A DNA stretch of 63,181 nucleotides from MGBC131033 sp910585655 (GTDB lineage: Bacteria > Bacillota > Clostridia > Lachnospirales > Lachnospiraceae): assembly GCA_949502025.1 (NCBI GenBank), contig CATBCG010000072.1, positions 1 through 63,181 of the forward strand, in the 5' to 3' direction. The notes under the pieces were generated by a model. That model saw only the letters and a list, made by a program, of their open reading frames with translations, did no database searches and was not told where the DNA came from. Positions 24,481 to 33,158 of the stretch are shown one piece after another (the stretch's first letter is position 1; the number at the start of each line of letters is the position of its first letter). Position numbers and translations under genes: made by a program.

Positions 24481-26851
24481 AAAAGAGAGTACGTCGCTGC
24501 GGATCGATACGGCTGTTGAAGAAACATCCGGGAAAGGATTTTTCCTAAAAAAAGCGTTCCCTGTGCTGCTTAGGATTTTTCTTATGTGGCTCTATGGCGT
24601 TTCCCTGCTGCGCTATCTATGTGAAACGCTGCATATTCGCTGGGAAGCAGAATGGTGGAACAGGATTTTAGGCGTTGGCGAGCATGGTCCTTATTTATTT
24701 GCCTTTCTCCGTTCCCCGCAGCAGATGGCAAATTCCTTTTACCATCTGGAAAATCTGGTGATCAAACGGATTTCCTATGCGACTGACCAGGAGCTGCTTC
24801 CTTATATTACGACGCTGCCGTTTGCAACGACGTTTCCGTTTTTATTAGGGCTTAGTGTGGCATTGCTGTGCCTGGTCTTTTTGCTTGTCTATGGAAAGCG
24901 GATTGCGGTAGAGTTTTGGGTGCTGCTGCATATTGTGATCCTCAGCCTCCCTTTTTTGTTCCGGGAAACACCGTCCTTTTGGAGCTTTTTTCTGCTCTTA
25001 GCTATGATTTTGGCTATGATAGGCTCTACGACAAAGGTTTCTTTGAAAAAAGAGCCGAGAGGAAGACCGGAATACCGGTATATCGGAGCGCTGCTGCTTT
25101 TATTCGTTACATTTTTATTGGCTTCCTGCCTTCTGCCAAAAGAGCAGTATGCCAAAACGACGGTATGGTTAAAGGAGCAAAAAAAGGAGCTTACCTTGTG
25201 GGGAGAGCAAATGCTGGCAAGGATGGAAGGAGAAAACGGACGATTTCCAACCTGGGGAAAGCGTTATACGGACGACAGCCCGGCGTTTCGGATCGTACTC
25301 AAATGGCAAGAGCAATCAGAAAATTCCCCACAAAACGAAGCCATGATTTCTCAAACGAATCTGTATTTAAAAGAGTATGCCGCCGTCCATTATGGCAGGC
25401 ATGGCTGGGAGGAATACCGACCGGAAGAAAAAGCCCGTTTGGAGGAGCTGATGGCTACTTACCACCAGAAGCCGGAAGAATGGATGTTTCGGGCAGAGCA
25501 TACATTGGAAGAGATGAGGCTATACGAAGACCTTCGGGGTCTTTTTACTACCGTAGAAGTAGAGCCGCTAAAAACGGTTAAAAACAGGGCTTTTCTTTTA
25601 TATGGCGCCTCTGAGTTCGGTGTAGGGAAGGGAGATATCCCGTCGCCTGTCGCGGATCTTTACATGACGGCGAAGGGAAAGAAGATTTCACAATCCTTTA
25701 CCTATCCTTTGTTTTATTACGAACGCTCCCGAAACCAGGAAACCTGGCAGCGGTCGTACGGTATCCTGGAAGGCTATGAGTTTGACGGCTGGGAGCCCTA
25801 TGATGCGTTTGTCTATGAAACCTGTCTTGGTCTGCCGGAAGGGCTTGGAGAGGGATTTTATCAGCTTGTGGAGGAGCTGGAGGCGAGCGCAGAAGCGCTT
25901 TCCCTACGATATCCCTATATCAGCAAAGAAAGCTTGAAGATGCAGGCGCTAAAAAGCTGGTTTTATGAGCATGCTACTTATGATACGGCGCCGGGGCTGG
26001 CGCCGGAAGGCTGGAATATGGTAGAGTATTTTTTGACGGAAAGCCAAAGAGGATATTGCGTTCATTTTGCCTGCTCGGCAGTTTTACTTCTGCGGGCAAT
26101 GGGGATTCCTGCCAGATATGCAGAAGGCTATCTGGTTAAATTGCCGGAGCTTTATGAGCAGGGAGAAAAAGAGAAAACGCTCTATACGACCTGGGAGGAC
26201 GGAAAAGAGATACGAGTATTAGAGGGAACCGTTACCGGAGAATCCGCTCATGCCTGGGCAGAGGTTTGGCTAGAGGGAATTGGTTTTGTTCCGATAGAGT
26301 ATACGGTAGGGACAGAAGAAAACGGAATTTCCGCAGGCTTGCCAGGTTTAGACAGGCTGCCGGGAGCTGCAGAACAAGAAGAGGAAGAGAATAGGGAAGA
26401 GGAAAAAGAAGACGAGGAGTCGCAGGAAAACAACATAGAAGAGCCTCCAAACATACAGGAGCCATTGTTACCAGAACAGACAAAGCCTGTAGAAACCAAG
26501 CCGGATAGGAAGGACGGAGCGGCAGCCCTTGGAGAAGGGAGAACGCTTTTTTGGATTGCTCTGGCGTTACCGTTGTTTTTGGCTTTTGCTGCAGGTGGCG
26601 TTCGCTTTTGGCAGAAGGAACATTACCGTCGGATGAGCAACCGGAACAAAGCGCTTTATTGGTATCGAAAACTGGATCGCCTTTCGTTGTCTAATTTGCC
26701 AAATCCAGAATTTTCCAGCAGGCAGGAAACTGCCAAACGAATTGCCGAAAAGGCAAGATTTTCCGAGTTGGAAGTGACCTGGGAGGAGATATGCTTCCTG
26801 GAATCGTGCTATTTGGAGCAAAAAGCAATAAAAAATGTAAAAAAAGGATAA
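24473..26851 (+). CDS. transglutaminase-like membrane protein (TgpA-type)
   Basis: Third gene of the MoxR-DUF58 operon, overlapping the DUF58 end; TTG 24473 sits behind GGGGAGG. Several membrane helices cover about residues 15-220, then an outside domain with the transglutaminase triad: Cys in SQRGYCVHFACSAVLLLRAMG, His in SAHAWAEVWLEGIG, and the following Asp/Glu position in FVPIEYT. After it come an acidic low-complexity linker (EEEENREEEKEDEE) and a last helix (LFWIALALPLFLAFAAGG) with a basic cytoplasmic tail. Such enzymes may crosslink or cleave cell-surface proteins. Start choice is moderately sure. Confidence 0.87.
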   Translation: MNKKESTSLRIDTAVEETSGKGFFLKKAFPVLLRIFLMWLYGVSLLRYLCETLHIRWEAEWWNRILGVGEHGPYLFAFLRSPQQMANSFYHLENLVIKRISYATDQELLPYITTLPFATTFPFLLGLSVALLCLVFLLVYGKRIAVEFWVLLHIVILSLPFLFRETPSFWSFFLLLAMILAMIGSTTKVSLKKEPRGRPEYRYIGALLLLFVTFLLASCLLPKEQYAKTTVWLKEQKKELTLWGEQMLARMEGENGRFPTWGKRYTDDSPAFRIVLKWQEQSENSPQNEAMISQTNLYLKEYAAVHYGRHGWEEYRPEEKARLEELMATYHQKPEEWMFRAEHTLEEMRLYEDLRGLFTTVEVEPLKTVKNRAFLLYGASEFGVGKGDIPSPVADLYMTAKGKKISQSFTYPLFYYERSRNQETWQRSYGILEGYEFDGWEPYDAFVYETCLGLPEGLGEGFYQLVEELEASAEALSLRYPYISKESLKMQALKSWFYEHATYDTAPGLAPEGWNMVEYFLTESQRGYCVHFACSAVLLLRAMGIPARYAEGYLVKLPELYEQGEKEKTLYTTWEDGKEIRVLEGTVTGESAHAWAEVWLEGIGFVPIEYTVGTEENGISAGLPGLDRLPGAAEQEEEENREEEKEDEESQENNIEEPPNIQEPLLPEQTKPVETKPDRKDGAAALGEGRTLFWIALALPLFLAFAAGGVRFWQKEHYRRMSNRNKALYWYRKLDRLSLSNLPNPEFSSRQETAKRIAEKARFSELEVTWEEICFLESCYLEQKAIKNVKKG

Positions 26852-26858
26852 AAAGAAG

Positions 26859-26887
26859 TTGACAAAACAAGTTTTTCGCGATAAAAT
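26859..26887 (+). promoter_or_regulatory. sigma-A promoter for rpsU
   Basis: TTGACA (26859-26864) and TAAAAT (26882-26887) with a 17-nt spacer lie about 75 nt ahead of rpsU. Confidence 0.72.
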
Positions 26888-26964
26888 TCTTGTAGTGCTA
26901 TGAATAAAAACCCAAACAGTTGTTAGCACAATCTACAACTGGAGGGGAGGTTAGGTGTGAGGCT

Positions 26965-27141
26965 ATGTCAAACGTTATCGTAAAAGAGAACGAAACATTA
27001 GATAGTGCTCTGCGCCGTTTCAAACGGAATTGCGCAAAGGCAGGTATCCAGCAGGAGATCCGCAAGAGAGAGCATTATGAGAAGCCGTCCGTAAGACGTA
27101 AGAAAAAGTCTGAGGCAGCAAGAAAACGCAAATATAAATAA
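26965..27141 (+). CDS. rpsU: 30S ribosomal protein S21
   Basis: This 58-residue, very basic protein reads MSNVIVKENETLDSALRRFK at the start and KKKSEAARKRKYK at the end, the standard bS21 pattern. It joins the small subunit platform near the anti-Shine-Dalgarno sequence. The ATG follows GGAGGGGAGG at an unusually long distance, with GTGAGG nearer. It is transcribed from its own promoter and closed by a terminator. Confidence 0.97.
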   Translation: MSNVIVKENETLDSALRRFKRNCAKAGIQQEIRKREHYEKPSVRRKKKSEAARKRKYK

Positions 27142-27154
27142 GTGTTTAGAGAAT

Positions 27155-27184
27155 AAGAGTGTTGCATACGCAGCGCTCTTTTTT
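27155..27184 (+). terminator. intrinsic terminator after rpsU
   Basis: AAGAGTGTTGC pairs with GCAGCGCTCTT around an ATAC loop, followed by TTTTTT. Confidence 0.85.
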
Positions 27185-27226
27185 CATATATTGGGGTAAG
27201 GATAGCCATAGAGGGGGCGGCTTAAA

Positions 27227-27586
27227 ATGAAGCCGGAAGGCAGACAGGGCAGGCAGAGAGGAGCAAGAGGACAGAAGCGGCAGAGCCGTCAAAACCCCAA
27301 AAGGCAGCAGGCTAAGGATAAGGACAGCCTGGAATGGCTCGCCGACCGGGTGCAGGTGCCAGCCGAGGTATTGGCAGGGGCGCCTATTTTTATCTTAAAC
27401 GGCAAGCATCAGCTTTGGGTGGAAAATTATAAAAGCATTTTGGAATATCAGGATACCATCATTCGCATCCAGACTAAACAGGGGCGTGTGAAAATCTGTG
27501 GTAAGGCGTTGGGGATTGATGAATTTGCCAAAGAAGGGATGCGGATTACTGGCTGGATCAAAAGCGTAGAATTTTACGGGACATAA
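27227..27586 (+). CDS. yqfC: YabP/YqfC-family sporulation protein
   Basis: After a basic amino-terminal extension of about 40 residues (GRQGRQRGARGQKRQSRQ), the YabP/YqfC core is seen: ILNGKHQLWVENYKSILEY, then IRIQTKQGRVKICGKAL and a GMRITGWI strand. YqfC is made in the mother cell under sigma-E. A possible sigma-E-like promoter (CATATAT near 27186 and CATAGAG near 27208) precedes it, though this match is weak. The gene abuts yqfD as in other spore formers. The long basic extension is unusual for the family. Confidence 0.83.
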   Translation: MKPEGRQGRQRGARGQKRQSRQNPKRQQAKDKDSLEWLADRVQVPAEVLAGAPIFILNGKHQLWVENYKSILEYQDTIIRIQTKQGRVKICGKALGIDEFAKEGMRITGWIKSVEFYGT

Positions 27587-27618
27587 TGTTAAAACAGGAA
27601 CTGAAACGCGGAGGTTGT

Positions 27619-28821
27619 ATGAGAAAATTTTTGAGATGGCTGCAAGGGATGGTAGAGGTACGGGTAACACAGGATCAGATTGAGCGTTTTTTGAACCTTT
27701 GCCGAAATCGTGATCTGCAGCTTTACCGGATCGCGCACCAGAAAACAGAATACCGGTTTTGGATGAGCCTGACCGACTATTGGCGGATACGTCCTGTGGC
27801 AAGAAAGATAGGGGTGCTTCCTTTGGTGTCCGAAAGGAAGGGATTTCCTTTTTTGTTAGGAGAATGGGGCAGGCGAAAGGTGTTTACAGGCGGTTTTTTG
27901 CTCCTGGCTTTGCTGCTCTTTTTTTTGACCAGGATGATTTGGAGTATTGATATAGAAGGCTGCTCTTATCATACCGAGGAAGCATTGCTGGAATTTCTAA
28001 ACTCACAGGGAATACACTGCGGGATGTTTTACCGGGATTTGGATTATAAACAAACAGAGGACTTACTGCGGCTTACTTACCAGGATATCAGTTGGGTATC
28101 GGTAGAGAGAGTCGGTACGAAGCTTCATATCCGATTAAAGGAAAGCGAACTGGTGGACGCCAGCATAGAAGAAAAAAAGCCTGCCCATCTGATTGCCTCT
28201 AGGGACGGGGTAGTAGAGTCGATTGTGACGCGGAGCGGTACGCCGATGGTGGCAGCAGGCGATCAGGTAAAAAAAGGAGATATCCTGATATCTGGGGTGG
28301 TAGAAGTAACAGGGGACTTTGACGCGCCTCTTAGCACCCATTTGGTCTACGCCGACGGGGATGTGGTATTGACAGGAAGCCAGAACTATCATTCGGTGTT
28401 AGAAATGGAGTATCAGGAAAAAGTATATACGGGAAAGGAACGGAAGCGCATCAGCCTGAGAGGATTTGGATATCAGGTTGATTTTTTTACCTGGGGAGGG
28501 AAAGGAGAAACGAAAGAAAACGAAGATCGTTTTGTGGAGTATGGACGATTCCGCCTGAACCCGTCTTTGGATTTTCCGGTTTCTTGTATCATGACGAGGT
28601 ATCGAAACTATGAAACCGTGCGAAAGCGTTACAGTGAGGAAGAGGCAATAGCGTCAGAAGAAAAAAAGCTTGCAACGTATCTGGAAACATTAGAAAAAAA
28701 GGGAATTACGATTTTGGATAAAAAGGTGACAATCCAGGTAAAAGGGGCGCTTTGTCTTGCAGAAGGGAGCATTGAAACCAGACGGATGGAGAAACGGCAC
28801 CAGAAGATAGAAGAGGAATGA
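27619..28821 (+). CDS. yqfD: sporulation protein YqfD
   Basis: YqfD is a bitopic membrane protein needed in sporulation of many Clostridia. The sequence has an amino cytoplasmic part (VRVTQDQIERFLNLCRNRDL), one membrane helix near residue 85-100 (FLLLALLLFFLTRMI), and a POTRA-like outer domain (IDIEGCSYHTEEALLEFL), then a large beta-rich region. I choose ATG 27619 (GCGGAGG, short spacing) over ATG 27586, which lacks a ribosome site. It follows yqfC directly. Confidence 0.87.
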   Translation: MRKFLRWLQGMVEVRVTQDQIERFLNLCRNRDLQLYRIAHQKTEYRFWMSLTDYWRIRPVARKIGVLPLVSERKGFPFLLGEWGRRKVFTGGFLLLALLLFFLTRMIWSIDIEGCSYHTEEALLEFLNSQGIHCGMFYRDLDYKQTEDLLRLTYQDISWVSVERVGTKLHIRLKESELVDASIEEKKPAHLIASRDGVVESIVTRSGTPMVAAGDQVKKGDILISGVVEVTGDFDAPLSTHLVYADGDVVLTGSQNYHSVLEMEYQEKVYTGKERKRISLRGFGYQVDFFTWGGKGETKENEDRFVEYGRFRLNPSLDFPVSCIMTRYRNYETVRKRYSEEEAIASEEKKLATYLETLEKKGITILDKKVTIQVKGALCLAEGSIETRRMEKRHQKIEEE

Positions 28822-28839
28822 AGAAAAGTGAAAAAATGC

Positions 28840-28868
28840 TTGCATTTTCCATTCCGGCATGTTAGAAT
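28840..28868 (+). promoter_or_regulatory. sigma-A promoter for rplS
   Basis: TTGCAT (28840-28845) and TAGAAT (28863-28868) with a 17-nt spacer. The 74 nt between it and the gene may hold an L19 autoregulatory leader, which I cannot confirm by eye. Confidence 0.6.
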
Positions 28869-28942
28869 AAGGAACTGTGTAAAGAAGGGCAGTCCTCTGT
28901 TGCGTCGTGCATTACGAATGTCCTAAAGGAAGGAGAAGAAAG

Positions 28943-29290
28943 ATGAACGACATCATCAAAAGCATTGAAGCGGAGCAGTTAAAGTCCGAGGTGACAGACT
29001 TCCGCGTAGGCGATACGGTAAAAGTATACGCCAAAGTAAAAGAGGGAAACAGAGAGAGAACCCAGGTATTTGAAGGTACGGTATTAAAGAGACAGAACGG
29101 CGGGGCAAGAGAGACCTTTACAGTACGGAAGTTTTCCAACGGGATCGGCGTAGAAAAAACCTGGCCGTTACATTCCCCGAATGTAGAGAAAATCGAAGTG
29201 GTACGCCGCGGTAAAGTAAGGCGTGCAAAGCTGAACTACCTGCGCCAGAGAGTCGGCAAGGCTGCAAAGGTAAAAGAAAAGCTAAGATAA
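28943..29290 (+). CDS. rplS: 50S ribosomal protein L19
   Basis: The 115-residue protein shows the bL19 hallmarks FRVGDTVKVYAKVKEGNRER, VFEGTVLKRQNGGARETFTVRK and VEVVRRGKVRRAKLNYLR-like end (here IEVVRRGKVRRAKLNYLR). L19 sits at the interface of the two subunits. The ATG follows AAGGAAGGAGAAGAAAG. The rplS-lepB-rbgA-rnhB order is the common Firmicutes arrangement. Confidence 0.97.
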   Translation: MNDIIKSIEAEQLKSEVTDFRVGDTVKVYAKVKEGNRERTQVFEGTVLKRQNGGARETFTVRKFSNGIGVEKTWPLHSPNVEKIEVVRRGKVRRAKLNYLRQRVGKAAKVKEKLR

Positions 29291-29309
29291 GCAGGTTTAT
29301 ACGAAACAT

Positions 29310-29349
29310 AAAAGGACAACTACTGGCTGTTTGTAGGTTGTCCTTTTTT
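29310..29349 (+). terminator. intrinsic terminator after rplS
   Basis: AAAGGACAAC and GTTGTCCTTT form the stem, extended by TAC/GTA near the loop, followed by a T6 run. Confidence 0.85.
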
Positions 29350-29379
29350 CTCATCCTGCCCGAAGGAAGGAATGTAGGA

Positions 29380-30021
29380 ATGGCAAAGCGTAAGTACAAA
29401 TATATGAGCAAGCCGGACGAACGGCTGATGAAACGGAAGCGGCTGATGAAAGAACTGCTGATTTGGGTAATCGAGATTTTACTGGTATTGGGAGCCGCCT
29501 ATTATATTTCCTTTCATTTATTGGAAAAAACAGCAGTGATTGGAGATTCGATGTCACCGACGTTAGAAGACGGTGAAAAAATATTAATCAACTGTTTTTC
29601 CTATCGCTTCCATGACCCGGAGCGGTTTGATGTAATTGTCTATAAACAAAGCAACAAAGAACACAGCTATTATGATGTCAAGAGAGTGATTGGGCTTCCG
29701 GGGGAAACCGTCCGCATTGACGAAGAGGGAGCCATTTGGATAGACGGAGAACGAATTGAGGAAAAAGTAGCGGTCGATCGGATCAATAATGCCGGTCTGG
29801 CAAGGGACGAAGGGGTCTTGTTAGACGAGAAGGAATATTTTGTCCTTGGAGATAACCGAAACGAGAGTGAGGACAGTCGTTTTGCCAACGTAGGAAATGT
29901 CGTACGGTCGGATATTATCGGAAAAGCCTGGATTCGACTGGAACCGTTTAATTTTATCAGCACCCTGAATGTAAAGGCAGATAAAACAGAAGAAGGAAAA
30001 GAGCAGGAGATAGATTCATGA
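29380..30021 (+). CDS. lepB: signal peptidase I
   Basis: This enzyme cleaves signal peptides of exported proteins at the outer face of the membrane. It has a basic start, one membrane helix (WVIEILLVLGAAYYISFHLL), the serine motif IGDSMSPTLEDGE and the lysine motif DVKRVIGLPGE, plus the GDNRNESEDSR box. ATG 29380 follows GGAAGGAATG. Length 213 is normal for Gram-positive enzymes. It overlaps rbgA by 4 nt. A second, damaged copy follows rbgA. Confidence 0.93.
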   Translation: MAKRKYKYMSKPDERLMKRKRLMKELLIWVIEILLVLGAAYYISFHLLEKTAVIGDSMSPTLEDGEKILINCFSYRFHDPERFDVIVYKQSNKEHSYYDVKRVIGLPGETVRIDEEGAIWIDGERIEEKVAVDRINNAGLARDEGVLLDEKEYFVLGDNRNESEDSRFANVGNVVRSDIIGKAWIRLEPFNFISTLNVKADKTEEGKEQEIDS

Positions 30022-30878
30022 ATTTACAATGGTATCCTGGTCATATGACCAAAGCAAAAAGACAGATGCAAGAAGATATGAAGCTGATTGACGTTGTGGT
30101 AGAGCTGCTTGACGCCAGGATTCCACTCAGCAGCCGTAATCCTGATATCAATACCCTCGCAGGCGGCAAATCCCGCGTCGTTCTACTCAATAAGGCGGAT
30201 TTGGCAGATGAGGCAGAAACGCTTCGCTGGAAGGAGCGTTTAGAGTGTGAGGGCTCTTTTGTCGCGTTAGTCAACGCCAAAAGCGGCAACGGGGTAAAAA
30301 ATGTCCAGGCTGTCATTCGTCAGGCATGTCAGGAAAAGCTGGAACGCGACCGGAAGCGTGGGATTTTAAACCGTCCGGTTCGGGCAATGATTGTGGGCAT
30401 TCCCAACGTCGGAAAATCGACTTTTATCAATAGTTTTGCCGGACGCGCCTGTGCAAAGACAGGAAATAAGCCGGGTGTTACAAAGGGCAAGCAATGGATT
30501 CGTTTGAATAAAAGCGTAGAATTACTGGATACGCCGGGGATTCTATGGCCCAAATTTGAAGATCCGCAGGTAGGAAAGAACCTGGCTTTTATCGGTTCTA
30601 TCCGCGACGAAGTGGTCAATACGTTGGAGCTGGCGCTTGAGTTGATTTCTTATCTGACAAGGCGGCAGCCGGGTCTTTTAACAAAAAAATATGAAATAGA
30701 AGAGGGTGAGGACGCTGTTTTGATATTGACGGGGCTGGCTGTCCGCCGGGGCTGTAAGCGAACGGGAGACGAGGCGGATTTGGAGAAGGCGGCTGCCTTA
30801 TTATTAGACGACTTTCGGAACGGACGGCTGGGTCGCGTGACTTTAGAGCAAGCCGATAACAGAGGAAGTACATCCTGA
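30018..30878 (+). CDS. rbgA: ribosome biogenesis GTPase RbgA (YlqF)
   Basis: RbgA is a circularly permuted GTPase for late assembly of the 50S subunit. The order G4 (NKAD), G5, G1 (GIPNVGKSTFIN), G2, G3 (DTPGILWP) is seen, as expected for permutation. The amino end MNLQWYPGHMTKAKR contains the conserved histidine region that helps GTP hydrolysis. Length 286 matches the family. ATGA overlap with lepB. Confidence 0.95.
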   Translation: MNLQWYPGHMTKAKRQMQEDMKLIDVVVELLDARIPLSSRNPDINTLAGGKSRVVLLNKADLADEAETLRWKERLECEGSFVALVNAKSGNGVKNVQAVIRQACQEKLERDRKRGILNRPVRAMIVGIPNVGKSTFINSFAGRACAKTGNKPGVTKGKQWIRLNKSVELLDTPGILWPKFEDPQVGKNLAFIGSIRDEVVNTLELALELISYLTRRQPGLLTKKYEIEEGEDAVLILTGLAVRRGCKRTGDEADLEKAAALLLDDFRNGRLGRVTLEQADNRGSTS

Positions 30879-30911
30879 TAGCTTGGGACAAAAGAAAGGA
30901 AGGTCGTTGCG

Positions 30912-31936
30912 ATGGAACAAAGGAAGATGAGCAAGGAGGAGGAAATCAACGACAGCCTGGAAGTATGCAGGGATATTTATATTTATTATGAACGCGGGGA
31001 AGCGAACGGCACAGAAGGACAGACGTCCTCTCATACCTCTCTTTACGCCGCCGCTTATGCCGCAAAAAACGAATCTCGCCAAAGCCAGGTGATTCCGATT
31101 CGACGGGAACCTGTAAAACAGGAAAAAAGAGAACAGATTCCTTTTAAAGAACCTAAAAGAACAGAGCAAAAACAAGTCGAAAAAAAGAAGAAAACGAGAG
31201 CGCTAAAGCCGAAAAAAGAATTTCTCAGCCATCCGAGTATAAACCGAAGCGAAAGAACTGGTTTAAGCTGGAATTAGATCCCGATCCGGAATGGGATGAG
31301 TTAGAAGAAACGGCAGCAGCCGAAGAGACAGAACCAGAAGAACCCGAACTAGAGGAAGCAGAACCGGAAAAGGTTTCTTCTATTTTACGAAATATCGCCA
31401 GTTTATTTTTCTGTGTCCTGATTGCATTTACAGCGGCAAAGCTACTAAACGAGTATATCATACAGCCGACGCAGGTAGAGGGTATTTCCATGGAAGATTC
31501 TCTGCACAACGGCGAGCATTTGTTAATGGATAAGCTTTCCTACCGCTTTCATGACCCGGAGCGGTTTGATATCGTGATTTTTCCTTTTGAGGAAGGTGTA
31601 TATTATATCAAGCGTATCATTGGGCTGCCAGGAGAAACCATACAGATTAAGGACGGGCAGGTTTATATTGACGGGGCGCTTTTAGAGGAAGACGTATATG
31701 GCAATACGATGATCCAAAATGCAGGCAGAGCCGCGGAAGAAGTCGTGCTGGGAGAGGATGAATATTTTTTATTAGGAGATAACCGGGATAATAGTTTTGA
31801 CAGCCGCTATGAAGTGGTCGGCAACATCAAAAAAGAACAGTTTATAGGGAAAGCCTTCTTCCGTCTGTATCCGTTTGACCAGATTGGTTTTTTGGGAAAA
31901 GGGAAAAAGAAAGAAGAGGAGCCAAAAAACGACTGA
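30912..31936 (+). pseudogene. second signal peptidase I with long charged amino arm, split by a -1 frame change
   Basis: The first frame (30912-31277) gives a soluble, charged arm. The rest lies in the -1 frame: an acidic stretch, a membrane helix (LFFCVLIAFTAAKLL), the serine motif VEGISMEDSL, lysine motif YIKRIIGLPGE and GDNRDNSFDSR. The shift maps to the A7 run at 31180-31186. One extra A would restore a protein of about 341 residues; the run also forms A AAA AAG in the phase needed for -1 ribosomal slippage. Restart at ATG 31490 would lose both the helix and the catalytic Ser, which is the codon just before it. Confidence 0.85.
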
Positions 31937-31960
31937 AAACATGTGAAAATAGGAGAAATG

Positions 31961-32731
31961 ATGGAACAGGAAAAGCAAAGAGCGATCAAACAAATCAAGG
32001 AGCAGTTTCAGGCTCTGACAGAAGAGGAGCTTCCGGCGTTTCTGGCACAGTATGCCGCAGATAGCAGAAACGGGGTAATTCGGCTCTGTGAGGCAGCAAC
32101 AAAGCGTTATGAGCGTTACCAAAAGGAAGTGGAACGGATAGAAGAGCTTTGCGAGTATGAAAAGCAATATGCAGAATATGAGTATCTTTGTGGTATCGAC
32201 GAGGTGGGACGGGGACCGCTGGCAGGTCCGGTGCTAGCCGGCGCAGTGATATTGCCAAAAGGCTGCCGGATTTTATATATCAATGATTCCAAGCAGCTTT
32301 CCGCAGCAAAGCGGGAAGAGCTTTATGAAAAAATCATGGAACAGGCGGTCAGCGTAGGAATCGGGATTGCTTCTCCGGAGCGGATTGATGAAATCAATAT
32401 TTTACAGGCTACTTATGAAGCGATGCGGCAGGCAATAGCGAAGCTTACCCCGCAGCCGGGGCTGTTGCTAAACGACGCTGTTACTATCCCGCAGGTTTCG
32501 ATTCCACAGATTCCGATTATCAAAGGAGACGCTAAAAGTATTTCGATTGGGGCAGCCAGTATTGTGGCAAAGGTCACGAGGGATCGGATGATGGAAGAGT
32601 ATGACAGCCAGTATCCGGGCTATGGATTCGCCAAAAATAAGGGCTACGGCTCCGAAGGGCATATTCAGGCGCTAAAGACAATGGGACCGTCTCCGATACA
32701 TAGAAAAAGCTTTCTGCAAAATATCCTTTAA
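31961..32731 (+). CDS. rnhB: ribonuclease HII
   Basis: RNase HII removes ribonucleotides from DNA by cutting RNA-DNA hybrids. The metal-binding Asp-Glu pair is in CGIDEVGRGPLAGPVLAGA, further acidic ligands in NDSKQLS and LNDAV, and the family end YPGYGFAKNKGYGSEGH is present. An extra amino-terminal helical region of about 70 residues is typical of Firmicutes RnhB. ATG 31961 is preferred to GTG 31943 because AGGAG lies between them at 5-nt spacing. Confidence 0.94.
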   Translation: MEQEKQRAIKQIKEQFQALTEEELPAFLAQYAADSRNGVIRLCEAATKRYERYQKEVERIEELCEYEKQYAEYEYLCGIDEVGRGPLAGPVLAGAVILPKGCRILYINDSKQLSAAKREELYEKIMEQAVSVGIGIASPERIDEINILQATYEAMRQAIAKLTPQPGLLLNDAVTIPQVSIPQIPIIKGDAKSISIGAASIVAKVTRDRMMEEYDSQYPGYGFAKNKGYGSEGHIQALKTMGPSPIHRKSFLQNIL

Positions 32732-32742
32732 GGAGGATGCCT

Positions 32743-33138
32743 ATGCCGGAAAATAAATTTGTATTTCAATCATTTGATAAAAAGGGATCCAAAAAGGAAC
32801 CGGAAGAAAAGCCGAAAACAGCGGTAGCGCTAGCCTACGATCCTAATTCTGACGAAGCTCCACGGGTCATCGCCAGCGGAAAGGGCGTATTGGCAGAAAA
32901 AATTCTTTCTGTGGCAAAGGAGGAGCATATCCCGGTTCATCAGGACGCTCCCTTGGCAAAAACGCTTTCCAATTTGGAAATCGGAGAAAACATTCCGCCG
33001 GAGCTTTATGAGGTAGTTGCAGAAATCTTGTTATTTGTCGATAGGATGGATAAATGGAAGGATGTAATGGCGCAAACCCAGACGCAGCAAAAGCAGGATT
33101 CTAAGAAAAGAGGACTGCTTGGCAGAAAACCTAAATAA
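32743..33138 (+). CDS. FlhB-C-like (EscU/YscU/HrcU switch domain) orphan protein, YlqH-like
   Basis: The core AVALAYDPNSDEAPRVIASGKG, given here as AVALAYDPNSDEAPRV then IASGKG, plus AEKILSVAKEEHIPVHQDAPLAKTL (in pieces KILSVAKEEHIP and QDAPLAKTL) match the cytoplasmic carboxyl domain of flagellar export switch protein FlhB. The membrane part is absent and the self-cleavage motif NPTH is not present (DPNSD instead). Bacillus carries a similar stand-alone gene (ylqH) next to rnhB, as here. ATG 32743 has 6-nt spacing to AGGAGG. No flagellar genes are nearby, and function is unknown. Confidence 0.8.
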   Translation: MPENKFVFQSFDKKGSKKEPEEKPKTAVALAYDPNSDEAPRVIASGKGVLAEKILSVAKEEHIPVHQDAPLAKTLSNLEIGENIPPELYEVVAEILLFVDRMDKWKDVMAQTQTQQKQDSKKRGLLGRKPK

Positions 33139-33158
33139 AAAAGAACAGAAGAGGATAT

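Noticed and set aside
24868..25581. A 237-residue frame inside the transglutaminase-like gene
   Set aside because: It is an alternative-frame shadow; the long frame 24473-26851 carries all domain motifs.
31490..31936. A separate short signal peptidase starting at ATG 31490
   Set aside because: The catalytic Ser codon and the membrane helix lie just upstream in the same frame, so this ATG is internal.
32743..33138. Evidence for a type III secretion or flagellar locus
   Set aside because: Only a soluble FlhB-C-like domain occurs, in the rnhB-yraN context also known from Bacillus; no export or hook genes accompany it.
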